From positions 1 to 63,397 of the forward strand of contig NZ_JAAGPR010000042.1 in assembly GCF_017104965.1 (NCBI RefSeq): 63,397 bases of DNA, given 5' to 3'. The position numbers were made by a program, and so were the translations under genes. The first letter of the stretch is position 1; every line of letters begins with the position of its first letter. The DNA is from Paraburkholderia sp. Ac-20340 (GTDB lineage Bacteria; Pseudomonadota; Gammaproteobacteria; Burkholderiales; Burkholderiaceae). Below are positions 56,201 to 63,219 of this stretch, piece after piece. The notes beneath the pieces were generated by a model that was not told the origin of the DNA, ran no database searches, and saw only the letters and a program-made list of their open reading frames with translations.

Positions 56201-58440
56201 CCGATGGTCTCTCCCGCGCCCGCATTGCCGATGTCGAATACCGCGCCGCTATTGGCGAGATTCACCGCGCCGGTTGCCGCCAGCGAGCCGCCCGCGCCCA
56301 GCGCCAGCGTCCCTGCGTTGACGGTCGTGCCGCCGGTATAACTGTTCGCACCACTGAGCGTCTGCGTGCCGCTACCCTGCTTGACGAGGCCGCCCGTTCC
56401 GCTGATTGCGCCCGCATACGTCTGGTTGGTCGCATCGCCGATCGTCAGCGCATTGGCGCCCAGCAAGACGCTCGACCCCGCCACGCCCGCAAGCTCGCCC
56501 ACCGTGCGGGCGCCCGAGGCGCCGGCGATCGAAAAACTCGCGCCGCTCGCGCCGAGATTCACGGCGCCCGTCGATGCCAGCGCGCCATTGCCGGAGAGCG
56601 CGAGCGTGCCGCCGTTGATCGTCGTCGCGCCCGTATAGGTGTTCACGCCCGTGAGCGTCTGCGTGCCGCTGCCCTGCTTGACGAGGCCGCCCGTGCCGCT
56701 CGCCACGCCGCTGAAGGTCTGATTGGTGCTATCGCCGAAACTCAGCGTATGTGCGCCGAGCGTCACGCCACCCGCGCCCGACAGCGCGCCCACGGTCTGG
56801 TTCGCGCTCGCCGCGCCGATGTCGAACACCGCGCCCGACGCCACGTTGAGCGCGCCCGTCGATGCCAGCGCTCCGCCTGCGCCCAGCGCCAGCGTGCCCG
56901 CGCTGACGGTCGTGCCGCCCGTGTACGTGTTCAGGCCCGTGAGCGTCACGGTTGCCGCGCCGTTCTTCACGAGCGCGCCAGTTCCTGCGATCGCGCCCGA
57001 CAGCGCCAGCGCGTTGCTGCCGCCGAGCGTCAGCGTGTTCGCGCCCAGATTCACGGCATTGCCGATCGACAGGCCCGCCGTGCTGGTATCGAGCGTGCCC
57101 GCCCCGCCGAGCGTCAACGCGCCGGTGCCCAGCGCGGCGTTATTGCCCGCGACGATCGAACCCGAGTTGAGCACCGTACCGCCGCTATAGGTGTTCGCGC
57201 CGCTGAGCGAAAGCGCGCCCGTGCCCGACTGCGTGAGCGCTCCGGTTCCCGAGATCACGCCCGACAACGTAAATGCATTGGACCCCGAAGCAATCAGCCC
57301 GCCCGTCCCCAGCGAAACCGCGTTCGTTATGTTCAGGCCCGCCACGCTGCTCTGCAGCGCGCCGCCGGTTGCCGTGATCGTGCCGGTGCCCAGCCCCTGG
57401 GCGTTATCGAGGATCGCCGTGGCGGCCGCGCCGAGCGTCGCATCGGCTGCACTCGACGCGCCGCTCAAGGTCCAGCTGCCGCTGTCGATGGCGAGGTGAT
57501 TGAAGTTGATGTAGTTCGCCAGCGAGATCGCACCGGTGGCCGGACCGCCCGAACCCTGCTGCAGATGCAGCGTATTGTTGCCGCCCGCGCCGCCATCCAC
57601 GTAACCGGCCTGCGCAAAGCCCAGCGAAAGCCCCGCAATGCCGAGCACATCGAGCGATGCGCCAGCGCCAGGCGTCACCGACGACCCCGTGAGCGCATTG
57701 AAGGTATTGGCGCTGCCCGCCCCCATCGACACACTGCCGATAATGCTGCCCGAGTTCGTGAACGTATTGCCGGTGCCCGCAGTCGATGAGGCCTGCAGAC
57801 CCACGCGGCCGGTGATCGTGCCGCTGTTGGTGAAGTTGATCTGACTGCCGCCATACACGGCGACCGAGGTGCGATCGCCTGGCGCGATCGACACGCCGGC
57901 AATCGACGCCGAGCCCATCGTGCCGGTATTGGTGATATTGGTGACGCCGCCTGCGCCGTTCTGCACGGCCAGCGCGAGACCCGTGAGGCTGGCCACGTTG
58001 AGCGTGACGGCGCCCATCGTGCCGTTCATCGTGCCGCTATTGGTGATGTTGACGTTGCTGGCGCTGCTGTTGCCGACCACCGTGCCGCTCGACAGCACGC
58101 TCAGCACGCCGAGCAGCGAGGGATCGACGGTCCCGGCGTTGTTGAGCGTCACGTTGTTGCCCGTGAGCGAGAGCGCCGTGCCGCCTACGCCCAGCAGCAC
58201 GCCCAGACTCGAACCCGCAGCGAGATTGACCGTAACGTTGTTCGCAGTACTGGAGAAACTGGGCGCAAGCGGATTGGCTGCGCCCGTGCAGGTCACCGTT
58301 ACGCCGCTCGTCGAACACGTGGCATACGCGTTGCCGGTGGCAATCACACCCAATAAGAAGACGCCTGCCGCGACTGCATGAATCGCACCGTGTCCCGCCC
58401 CGCGATGCCCTCGCCTGCCCATCCCTGTCGATTCGCTCAC
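47290..58440 (-). CDS. Giant autotransporter adhesin with ~29 PATR-type repeats
   Basis: A 3716-residue type Va autotransporter. Start is a GTG at 58440 with GAGGGG upstream. The signal peptide is at ~15-40 (AVAAGVFLLGVIATGNAYA). A beta-helical, Asn/Gly/Thr-rich N-terminal passenger runs to ~419. Residues ~420-3165 are tandem autotransporter-associated beta-strand repeats of the form GGTTVDAGTLALGAGGSLAS ending TLTGANTFT, in two lengths (about 99 and 86). A linker and an autophosphorylation-free, non-repetitive stretch lead to the C-terminal 12-strand barrel (~3445-3716, VVWAQGYGADSRLAG to GGRLAWRF). A Cys pair just before the barrel (CDQR, ACVD) is typical. It should be displayed on the cell surface for attachment or aggregation. 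It lies directly downstream of siaABCD. Confidence 0.93.
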   Translation of the reverse strand: MSESTGMGRRGHRGAGHGAIHAVAAGVFLLGVIATGNAYATCSTSGVTVTCTGAANPLAPSFSSTANNVTVNLAAGSSLGVLLGVGGTALSLTGNNVTLNNAGTVDPSLLGVLSVLSSGTVVGNSSASNVNITNSGTMNGTMGAVTLNVASLTGLALAVQNGAGGVTNITNTGTMGSASIAGVSIAPGDRTSVAVYGGSQINFTNSGTITGRVGLQASSTAGTGNTFTNSGSIIGSVSMGAGSANTFNALTGSSVTPGAGASLDVLGIAGLSLGFAQAGYVDGGAGGNNTLHLQQGSGGPATGAISLANYINFNHLAIDSGSWTLSGASSAADATLGAAATAILDNAQGLGTGTITATGGALQSSVAGLNITNAVSLGTGGLIASGSNAFTLSGVISGTGALTQSGTGALSLSGANTYSGGTVLNSGSIVAGNNAALGTGALTLGGAGTLDTSTAGLSIGNAVNLGANTLTLGGSNALALSGAIAGTGALVKNGAATVTLTGLNTYTGGTTVSAGTLALGAGGALASTGALNVASGAVFDIGAASANQTVGALSGAGGVTLGAHTLSFGDSTNQTFSGVASGTGGLVKQGSGTQTLTGVNTYTGATTINGGTLALSGNGALASTGAVNLGASGASFSIAGASGARTVGELAGVAGSSVLLGANALTIGDATNQTYAGAISGTGGLVKQGSGTQTLSGANSYTGGTTVNAGTLALGAGGSLAATGAVNLANSGAVFDIGNAGAGETIGALSGVAGSAVTLGANALTFGAATSQTFAGSIGGTGALVKQGSGTQTLTGANTFTGGTTINAGTLALGAGGSLASSGGVTLGGTGASFNIGAAGNQTIGALAGVGGTTVALGANTLSFGNATNQTFAGAITGTGGLVKQGSGTQTLSGASSFTGGTTVNAGTLALSGAGTLGAASNLNLANAGSAFDISAATGAATIGALNGVAGSTVTLGGNALTLGSAANSAYAGVIQGAGGVVKQGSGTQTLTGINTYTGGTTVNAGTLALGAGGALASTGALNLANAGAAFDLSAAGANATIGALSGASGSTLALGGNSLTFGDTTNQTFAGAITGTGGIVKQGSGTQTLAGASTYSGGTTLDAGGLVLGNASALGTGVLTVGGPASLDNSSALTVANGIVLDSALNVAGSNALTLSGVLSGAGSLTKSGASTLTLTNANTFTGGTTVNAGTLALGAGGSLASTGALNLANAGATFDIANSGAAQTIGALNGVAGSTVALGANTLSFGDAGNASFGGVLQGTGGIVKQGSGTQTLTGANTFSGGTTLAAGGLVLGNASALGTGVLTVSGPASLDNSSAITVANGIVLDSALTVAGSNALTLSGVLSGAGSLTKAGASTLTLTNANTFTGGTTVDAGTLALGAGGSLTSTGAVNLANAGATLDISNAGAAQTIGSLSGVGGSAVTLGANTLSFGDAGDATFGGVLQGTGGIVKQGSGTATLTGANTFTGGTTIDAGTLAIGAGGSLAATGGVNLANSGAGFDIGNAGAAQTIGALSGVSGSTVTLGGNTLALGDAGNATFGGVLQGAGGIVKNGTGTQTLTGANTFSGGTTLNAGGLIVGNDAALGTGALSVNGVSTLDSTAATKLANDVVLNSGLGVAGSNDLTLDGVLSGSGGLTKNGAATLALDGANTYTGGTTLDAGTIVVGNDAALGTGALSVNGASTLDSSAATTLANDVALNSALSVAGSNDLTLDGVLSGSGGLTKNGAATLTLNNANTYTGGTTLDAGTIVVGNNAALGTGAVTVNGAATLDSSTAVALANDFILSSGLTVAGSNDVTLNGVLAGTGSLTKNGAATLTLNGANTYIGGTQINTGTLALGANASLASTGIVDVATGAVFDLSAGNGQQQFGTLTGGGTVLLGVNNLTLGSAADGTFSGAIGGSGSLTKIGSGTETLTGANTFTGGTTIDAGTLALGAGGSLAASGAVDLANSGTGFDISGASGAQTIGALSGVGGSTVTLGANTLTFGDAGDATFGGTLAGTGGIVKDGAGTETLTGANTFTGGTTIDAGTLAIGAGGSLAATGGVNLANAGTTFDISGASGAQTIGALSGVGGSTVALGGNTLTFGDAGSETFGGTIGGTGSIVKAGSGTETLTGANTLTGTTTVDDGTLALAGNGSLSTSDVTLAGAGTTLDVSGSSGATSIGALNGVSGSTVALGGTTLTLGSANDGAFAGAIGGTGGIVKAGAGTQTLTGANTYTGGTTVDAGTLAIGAGGSLAATGGVNLANAGTGFDISGASGAQTIGALSGAGGSTVALGGNTLTFGDASNQSFDGTISGTGGIVKTGSGTQTLTGANTYSGGTTLDAGGLVVGNNAALGTGAVTVNGDSTLDSTTATTLGNDFVLNSGLTVLGSNDLTLDGALSGAGGLTKDGAATLTLNGTNTYTGGTLINDGTLALGANASLASTGIVDVADGATFDLSAGNGQQQFGTLIGGGTVNLGGNDLTLGSATDGTYTGSIGGTGSLTKIGSGTETLTGSNTYTGGTTIDAGTLAIGAGGSLAATGALDLANSGTTFDIGGASGAQTIGALSGVGGSTVALGGNTLTFGDGGSETFGGTIAGTGGIVKDGAGTETLTGANTFTGGTTVDAGTLAIGAGGSLAATGGVNLANAGTSFDISGAGAAQTIGALSGVGGSTVALGGNTLTFGDAGSETFAGTIGGTGGIVKAGSGTETLTGANTFSGGTTLAAGTLAVGNDAALGSGALNVSGAATLDSTTATTLGNDVALGNTLSVAGSNALTLDGTVSGTGGLTKDGAATLTLGGANTYTGATQVNGGTLALAGNGTLSASSDVNLANGGTALDVSAATGTPTIGVLDGVGGSTVALGGTTLTLGNAGDGSYGGTIAGTGGIVKAGSGTQTLTGASSYTGATTVDAGTLALAGNGTLSASTNVNLANAGTTLDVSGAATGATPTVGSLSGVTGSNVALGGSTLTLGGGSDGSYGGTIAGSGGLVKAGAGTQTLSGANTYSGGTTLSGGTLIAGNDAALGTGALTFAAPATLDAATAVNLANAVNLDAGATIGGSADTVLSGVVSGTGGIVKNGAAGLTLTGDNSYAGGTTVNAGTLTIGSNTALGTGGLTMNGGTLALGVTGGAPLAVSLGSLDGAAGSTLDLGNSGLTVNGGGSFGGTLAGAGSLTKAGAGSTLTLSGVNSYSGPTAITGGTLAVSGSAANSTVTVQSGGTLTGTGTVGGLIVQNGGTAAASTPGASLNVSGNVTFQPGSTLQVATTPQQSGSVAAGGTVSIGGGTVSVVAGSGVYTPSTQYPIVTAASGVSGTFTSVNSNLPFLTPTLGYSPNSVYVSFTPNGAALASAATSPNQSSVAGALASMPSTAPLLSAVVSGDVATARQAFDMVNGQLIADAKTVFLLDTRYLRDAVTDRLRQGLAPTSGPLSALAGGPALCDQRMGQGAMSASESDASRGGSSGACVDRRPYQPVVWAQGYGADSRLAGNDNSAGLDRTSAGVIGGADMALSDHWRVGAAGGFAHSSLENGLNSTAAVDTYHVALYGGAQYGPIGVRLGASYTWNDVSEDRYPAFTGYSDHDSANYDAKAAQVFGEVGYAVPFNRFALEPFAGLAYVNLHTDGFTESGGSSALRNQGDTENIGYSTLGLRIATRLGELPLASISAHAMAGWRHAFGNTQPASTLAFVDGGSSFSVAGVPIARDTAVVELGVDANLAKNLSLGIAYSGQYGGGSHDNAIGGRLAWRF
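48946..57183 (-). repeat. PATR repeat array within the autotransporter (two unit types)
   Basis: Reading from the N-terminus I count 29 units plus a partial one. About nine are 86-residue units (258 bp, core GNDAALGTGALSVNGASTLD) and about nineteen are 96-101-residue units (mostly 297 bp, core GAGGSLAATGGVNLANAG). The long/short order is irregular. Three short units are in tandem at 52969-53742. A two-unit dimer of 555 bp repeats at 54595-55149 and 54040-54594, and a four-unit block of 1140 bp repeats at 52087-53226 and 50356-51495. Confidence 0.85.
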
Positions 58441-59117
58441 GACATGTCCCCTCGGAGTTAGTCGAAACGCTTTAAATCGAGCTTCTTAAAATCGTCTGGG
58501 TGCTTCGCTTTTTGCTTCGCTTGTTGCTTCGATACTTGCTTGTGCGCGCTTTTTTTACGGATGAGTGCGGCCCGCCCGGTCATTGCGTGACAGGCCAGCA
58601 GAATGGGGATAACGGCGCTTCGTCTGGACAAGCGCCCTGCCCGTCATGCGCCGCTCAGGACCGAGGCGTGCGCGCGCCCGCGGCGCCAGCGCAGGCGCCG
58701 TCCGGAACACGGCGGGACGGGTCAATCGGAACGCAGGTCAGGCAGGATCTTCAGGGTGTTTCATGGAACACGCCTCCAGAAGCCGCTCTCGAAGAGCGGG
58801 TCAGTACATACAAACGGCTTTCGTCCTGAGCATAGACAATACTCCCCCGGTTTCAAGCTTTAAATCATGTTTTAAAACAATTTCTGCGCAATGCATGAAA
58901 GCCAGGTAATTCTGGCTATTCAATCTGACATACAGGTATTAATGACGCGATTTAAATTGCGCTTTATAGCGTCTTTAAATTGGCCGTTTCGGGCGATCGG
59001 GAATTAGATGCGCGATGGGTAATAGACGGGCATGGCCGTTGCGCAGGCAACGGCCCATGGAGGCAAGGCAGGGATGGGAATTGCGCCTGTAGCGCGCGAG
59101 GTGCGTCCCGCTGGGAC
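58441..59117. other. Gene-free region between siaD and the autotransporter
   Basis: About 675 bp with no credible gene. It contains the adhesin promoter on the minus strand. Short TTGCTTCG direct repeats are at 58500-58531, an AT-rich patch is at 58850-58985, and a 9-bp stem (59034-59042, 59047-59055) without T run lies 60 bp after siaD. The length and AT-rich patch fit a strongly regulated promoter. Confidence 0.45.
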
Positions 59118-59879
59118 TCAGGCCGCTGCGGGACCTGCCATCGGCATAAGAGGCTCGCCGGTGCATTCCACGCGGTTGCGGCCGCTGCGCTTGGCCTTGT
59201 AGAGCGCGGCATCGGCCAGCCCATAGGCGGTGTCGAAACTCGTGCCCATGACATTGGCGCTCACGCCGAAACTGCTCGTGATGCGGCGGTTGACCGGCGC
59301 CTCGAACACATGGTTTTCGATGGCCGCACGCATGGTGTCGGCCAGTTCCAGCGCTTCTTCGAGTTCGTAACCGGGCAACACCACGGTGAATTCCTCGCCG
59401 CCCACGCGCCCGATAATGCCCTTGCCGCCCACGATGCGCCGCAGACAATCGACGATACCGAGAATCACCGCATCGCCGGCCGGATGCCCATAGTCGTCGT
59501 TGACCTTCTTGAACTCGTCGATATCGAGCAGCACCATCACCGCGCAATCCACGCGCAATGCCTTGGTCGCGCGCTCGATCACGGCGCTGCGATTGAACAC
59601 ATCGGTCAATGCATCGTGTGTCGCGCGATATTGCAGTTGCTGGGTAAGCGTGTGCATTTCGCGCTCGGCGCGGTCGCTGCGGCCGATCAGGCGGCGCGTC
59701 TCGCGCATCAGGCGCTCGTAGTGGCCGATCAGGTCACCCAGCGCCTGGCGGTAACGCCCGGCATCCGCGTTGGCATCGGCACGAATCGCGCGCGCCTTTT
59801 CCAGCGCCTCGCTCTCGCTCTGAAACAGGTCCGGCGCGTCAGACGTCGATGCGTCCGCGGAAGAAGTCGTTACCACCAT
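59118..59879 (-). CDS. siaD: SiaD-like diguanylate cyclase (GGDEF)
   Basis: A 253-residue soluble protein. The N-terminal ~90 residues form a coiled coil (ESEALEKARAIRADANADAG, YERLMRETRRLIGRSDRAER, QLQYRATHDALTDVFNR), as in SiaD where it mediates oligomer formation and SiaC binding. The GGDEF domain has VLLDIDEFKKVNDDYGHPAG and the active site GRVGGEEFTVVL, so it should make c-di-GMP. The I-site RxxD position is not obvious. The ATG at 59879 lies 8 bp after the siaC stop. Last gene of the operon. Confidence 0.9.
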   Translation of the reverse strand: MVVTTSSADASTSDAPDLFQSESEALEKARAIRADANADAGRYRQALGDLIGHYERLMRETRRLIGRSDRAEREMHTLTQQLQYRATHDALTDVFNRSAVIERATKALRVDCAVMVLLDIDEFKKVNDDYGHPAGDAVILGIVDCLRRIVGGKGIIGRVGGEEFTVVLPGYELEEALELADTMRAAIENHVFEAPVNRRITSSFGVSANVMGTSFDTAYGLADAALYKAKRSGRNRVECTGEPLMPMAGPAAA

Positions 59880-59887
59880 CGCTGTCC

Positions 59888-60274
59888 TTAAATCGCCACC
59901 GGGCAATCGGTGAATTTGATCGCGGTGAAATCGGTTTGCAGTTCTTCGCCGAACTCCTGGATCGTCTCGTCTTCTTCGTCGCGATACCAGTTGACCTGCA
60001 CGCGGTTGCCCGCGGCAGCCGCACGATCGAGCGCATCGAAAATGCTGAACAACATCTTCGTGCTGGAGCTGTTGAAGTACGTGAGCGTCACGTCCACCGT
60101 AACGGCGGCGTCCACGCAATCGGCCAGCCAGGCACCCAGCTTTTCGATCACAGGCGCATAGAAAGCGGCGGCGTTTTCCGGGTACGACTCGCCACGCAGC
60201 GACAGCACGTTCTGATCGAACTGGAAGTCGATTTCCGGCGAGGTCGCCGTGGCGGGAATATGTAGGTTTTCCAT
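59888..60274 (-). CDS. siaC: SiaC-like regulatory phosphoprotein (DUF1987)
   Basis: A 128-residue single-domain protein, STAS-like. It starts MENLHIPATATSPEIDFQFD and has the family core SLRGESYPENAAAFYAPVIE and TLTYFNSSSTKMLFSIFDAL; the phosphorylated Thr/Ser of SiaC falls in the segment around FNSSSTK. In Pseudomonas unphosphorylated SiaC binds and activates SiaD, and SiaB phosphorylates it. The start at 60274 leaves a 14-bp gap after siaB; a longer frame to 60310 overlaps siaB. Gene order and sizes match the sia operon. Confidence 0.92.
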   Translation of the reverse strand: MENLHIPATATSPEIDFQFDQNVLSLRGESYPENAAAFYAPVIEKLGAWLADCVDAAVTVDVTLTYFNSSSTKMLFSIFDALDRAAAAGNRVQVNWYRDEEDETIQEFGEELQTDFTAIKFTDCPVAI

Positions 60275-60288
60275 GGCAGTGCGCGCAA

Positions 60289-60849
60289 TCAGATGATGGT
60301 CTTCAGGCAAAACAGCGTGGTCGCGGGATCGTCGTCACGCGGGTGGAAGGCGAATTCGAGCGGAGCGCTCGCATCGCGCGCCATCGTCAGGAAGCCCATA
60401 CCGGCGCCCTTGCTTTCGGCGGGCGTTTCGGCACGCAACGAATTCTTGTAGGCCTGCTTGATCTCATCGACCGACATGCTGCGCAACGGTTCGAGTTTTT
60501 CACGCAATTCGTCCACGGCATGCGTGGCGATCGGATTCACGCACACCATCAGATGACGTTCGCCATCGCTCGTGATGCACATGGCGCCTTCGCGAATGCC
60601 GCCCTGCGTTTGCTCCGCGGGCAGCGTTTCGGACGAGTAATGGACGATATTCTGCGAAAGCTCGATAAACGACGAAAAGAGCTTGCGGCGCGTGGGCCCG
60701 TTCACGCCCGCCACTTCGAGTTGAAGCTTCACGACTTCACTCATCGCCGCGACGATGTTTTGGGAGAAGTAGCCTTTGTGATAGAAAATCAGATTGCGCT
60801 TCTGCGCAAGCTCTAGAAAGGCGCTGTTCTGCTCCAGGAGTTCAGACAT
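60289..60849 (-). CDS. siaB: SiaB-like protein kinase (DUF6272, GHKL-like)
   Basis: A 186-residue protein with an atypical GHKL fold: YHKGYFSQNIVAAMSEVVKL, KLFSSFIELSQNIVHYSSET (the N-box-like helix with Glu and Asn), and a late glycine-rich SKGAGMGFLTMARDAS. SiaB phosphorylates SiaC and thereby keeps it off SiaD. The ATG at 60849 is 17 bp after the siaA stop; a TTG at 60864 is also possible. The internal position in the operon supports the assignment. Confidence 0.9.
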   Translation of the reverse strand: MSELLEQNSAFLELAQKRNLIFYHKGYFSQNIVAAMSEVVKLQLEVAGVNGPTRRKLFSSFIELSQNIVHYSSETLPAEQTQGGIREGAMCITSDGERHLMVCVNPIATHAVDELREKLEPLRSMSVDEIKQAYKNSLRAETPAESKGAGMGFLTMARDASAPLEFAFHPRDDDPATTLFCLKTII

Positions 60850-60866
60850 AAGTTTGATCAGCAATC

Positions 60867-62099
60867 TTAAACGCGTGCAAAAAATAAGGTGACATCGTCA
60901 CGGCGCGATTGCGCGCCTTGCCATTCGGTCAATGCATCCGTGAGACGCGAGCAGATGGCCGAAGGCGTGAGCGCGCGATTCGCGAGAATCAGATCGAGCG
61001 AGCGGCGCTTGCCAAAGGCAATCTTGCGCGCGCCGCCAATCTGGTCGGTGAGGCCGTCCGTCGAAACGAACAGCAGGCTGTCTTCGGGCAACGCTACGGC
61101 GTGCAGCGGCCAGGCGTAATCCGCGAGGCTGTCGACGTAACCCACGCCCACACGCTCGCCGGCGATGGTTTCGAACTGCGCCGCGTCGGGGCGCAGCACA
61201 TGCAGCGCGACGCGCGCGCCGGCAAACAGAAGCTGCTGCTGCGCGGCGTCGTACCAGAAGAACGCGGCGTCCAGCCCGTCGTTGGACTGCGGCGCATCGC
61301 CCGCGCCGTTGACCTGACCGAGCAGCCCTTTCACATTGCGATTGACGGCTGCGAGCAGCTTCGACGGATCACGCGGCCCCAGACGTTCGAGCGCCTGCGA
61401 AAGCGATGCCGAAGCCAGCAGCGTCATGAACGCACCGGGCACGCCATGGCCCGTGCAATCGGCCACGGCGCCAAACCAGCCGTCCGCGAACGAGGCGAAA
61501 TGATAAAAGTCGCCGCCCACCACATCGCGCGGCTCCCAGACCAGTGCCGCATCGGGCAGCATGGTCGAAAGCGTTTCGCCCGACGCGCGCAGCATGGCCT
61601 GCTGGATCACGCTCGCATACTCGATGCTCTGCATGATCTGGCGATTCTTTTCCGCCTGCGTTTCGGCCACCGCGCCCAGCAGTTGCAGACCGTTGCCCAC
61701 GCCCGCGAAACGCCCCTCGCGCGTGACGATAAAGCCGTCCACCAGCGCCTTTTCGCCGACCTCGACGGTCTTGAACGTGAGCGCCTCGATACTCATATCG
61801 GCATCGACGATCAGCGGCTCCTTGTCCATGAACGCGATACAGCTTTTCTTGTCGTAAAGCTCGCGATGGAAAGGCTTGCTCATCTGCGAAAGAAAGATAT
61901 CGCGGTTGATGAGACCGATGGGACGATCGCCTTCGATGACAGCAACGCTGATGAGATCGCGGCGCGAGTAGAACACTTCCATCACGCGCGAATTGGAATC
62001 CGAGGCGTCGATGGCCGGCGCCGTCTGACACAGATCGCCGGCGCAACGTGGACCTCCGGTCGGACCGGAACGGTGAAATTGCGCAAGCGCTGGGTGCAT
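60867..62099 (-). CDS. siaA: SiaA-like PP2C/SpoIIE phosphatase with soluble CBS-like N-terminus
   Basis: A 410-residue protein. The C-terminal SpoIIE/PP2C domain (~170-410) has the metal-binding Asp motifs VVGGDFYHFASF, VADCTGHGVPGAFMT and LLFVSTDGLTDQIGG and ends RRDDVTLFFARV. It should dephosphorylate SiaC and so switch the cyclase on. The N-terminal half (~30-140) is soluble and looks like a CBS-type pair (VAVIEGDRPIGLINRDIFLS, FIVTREGRFAGVGNGLQLL) instead of the membrane-spanning sensor of Pseudomonas SiaA. A short coiled coil (AETQAEKNRQIMQSIEYASV) links the two. First gene of siaABCD; an inverted repeat lies 47 bp upstream. Confidence 0.88.
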   Translation of the reverse strand: MHPALAQFHRSGPTGGPRCAGDLCQTAPAIDASDSNSRVMEVFYSRRDLISVAVIEGDRPIGLINRDIFLSQMSKPFHRELYDKKSCIAFMDKEPLIVDADMSIEALTFKTVEVGEKALVDGFIVTREGRFAGVGNGLQLLGAVAETQAEKNRQIMQSIEYASVIQQAMLRASGETLSTMLPDAALVWEPRDVVGGDFYHFASFADGWFGAVADCTGHGVPGAFMTLLASASLSQALERLGPRDPSKLLAAVNRNVKGLLGQVNGAGDAPQSNDGLDAAFFWYDAAQQQLLFAGARVALHVLRPDAAQFETIAGERVGVGYVDSLADYAWPLHAVALPEDSLLFVSTDGLTDQIGGARKIAFGKRRSLDLILANRALTPSAICSRLTDALTEWQGAQSRRDDVTLFFARV

Positions 62100-62145
62100 G
62101 GCGAACTGATTCGTCAGAAGAGAAGATCAGCACGCTAAAGATTCT

Positions 62146-62173
62146 TTATGTCATTTTCGTTACATTGACATAA
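62146..62173. promoter_or_regulatory. Inverted repeat upstream of siaA
   Basis: TTATGTCA at 62146-62153 and TGACATAA at 62166-62173 form an 8-bp inverted repeat with a 12-bp spacer in an AT-rich stretch, 47 bp before the siaA start. It looks like an operator or promoter element of the sia operon. Confidence 0.5.
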
Positions 62174-62279
62174 TGATTCTCGAGCATCAATTCTTTAATT
62201 CAGCCTGGCGTTATTCCGTTGCGGCGACAACGTTTGCGGTGCGGGCTTTATTACGCAACAGGCGAGTAATGCGAAGTAA

Positions 62280-63143
62280 TCATTGCGGGCTGCGCGGCAC
62301 GGGCTCTTCGTTGGCGACTTCTTGCCAGAGTGCCTGAATCCAGTCTTTCAGCAGCAGCGATTCGGCCCAGCGGTCGGTCGTATCGTTGCCATCGCGGCCG
62401 ATGATGGCGTAGGGTTTGGGGCCGAGTTCGCAGGTAAATGCCAGTGTATCGTTTGCGCCGGCGCGGCGGCGCCAGGATGCGAAACCATAGCGCCACCAGT
62501 CCATAAACAGATCGACCCACATGCGATGGGGCTCGAACGAAATTTCGATCTGCACTTGTTCGCGGCTGGCGACGCGACCGTGAAACGACCAGGAGTGGTC
62601 GAGAATGCGGTGCATCAGGGCGTGGTTTTCTTCGGAGACCGGCCAGGCGAATTCGCGGGCGACAAGGTAGTGGGAGATATCGGCCAGCAGTTTTAGATTG
62701 GGGCGTTCGTCGAGTAGATCCAGTGTGAAGAAGAGGTCGGTGGTCATGCGGTCGCGGTGCGTTTCTATATAGACCGGGATGTCGATCTGTTCGGCGAGGC
62801 GTTGCCAGCCGTCTAGCAGTTTTACGCACTCTTTTATTGTGCGCAGGCGGACGTCTGGCTGGATGTCTATGTGGTGGGCGCCGTAGGTTGTGGCGTTTTC
62901 AAGGATGGGTTTGAGGTCGTCGATTGTGCGGGGGAAGCATTGGGCTTCGGCGTGCAAGTTATAGGGGGCGCGGAGGTGGGCTAGTTTTTTGACGGACTCT
63001 TTATCTGTGTAGTGGGCGCTTATGCCGTCGAAGCCGGCCGATGCGATCATGCTTAAATTCTCCTCAAGCGTGCGTTCGTAGCCGTCCGTGTGGCGGCGTT
63101 CCATTGACCATAAGGATTGGAATGTCAGTAGTTTTTGGGGCAT
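62280..63143 (-). CDS. Sugar phosphate isomerase/epimerase family TIM-barrel protein
   Basis: A 287-residue soluble protein of the xylose-isomerase-like TIM-barrel superfamily. It starts MPQKLLTFQSLWSMERRHTD with AGGAC upstream (63143). Typical barrel ends with metal ligands are seen: GAHHIDIQPD, IPVYIETHRDRMTTDLF, NLKLLADISHYLVAREF, and FHGRVASREQVQIE. The Glu in IETHRD, Asp in ADISHY and His in FHGRV are the expected metal site. The reaction is unknown; relatives act on sugars, inositols or hydroxypyruvate. It is monocistronic between siaA and the IS element; its 5' region has a poly-T/AT-rich tract. Confidence 0.8.
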   Translation of the reverse strand: MPQKLLTFQSLWSMERRHTDGYERTLEENLSMIASAGFDGISAHYTDKESVKKLAHLRAPYNLHAEAQCFPRTIDDLKPILENATTYGAHHIDIQPDVRLRTIKECVKLLDGWQRLAEQIDIPVYIETHRDRMTTDLFFTLDLLDERPNLKLLADISHYLVAREFAWPVSEENHALMHRILDHSWSFHGRVASREQVQIEISFEPHRMWVDLFMDWWRYGFASWRRRAGANDTLAFTCELGPKPYAIIGRDGNDTTDRWAESLLLKDWIQALWQEVANEEPVPRSPQ

Positions 63144-63219
63144 TTTTTTTGTCCTTTTGGGAGTTTCGGTTTTTTGGGTGTGTTTTATTGTGGTGTTGGC
63201 ATTTCCTTGTGTTCGTGTC

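Noticed and set aside
48946..57183. Regular repeats considered as a CRISPR array
   Set aside because: Units are 258-303 bp, coding and contiguous, with no spacers and no cas genes.
47494..57789. Many plus-strand frames rich in Val/Pro/Ser opposite the autotransporter
   Set aside because: They repeat with the same period as the PATR units and are mirror products of the repeats.
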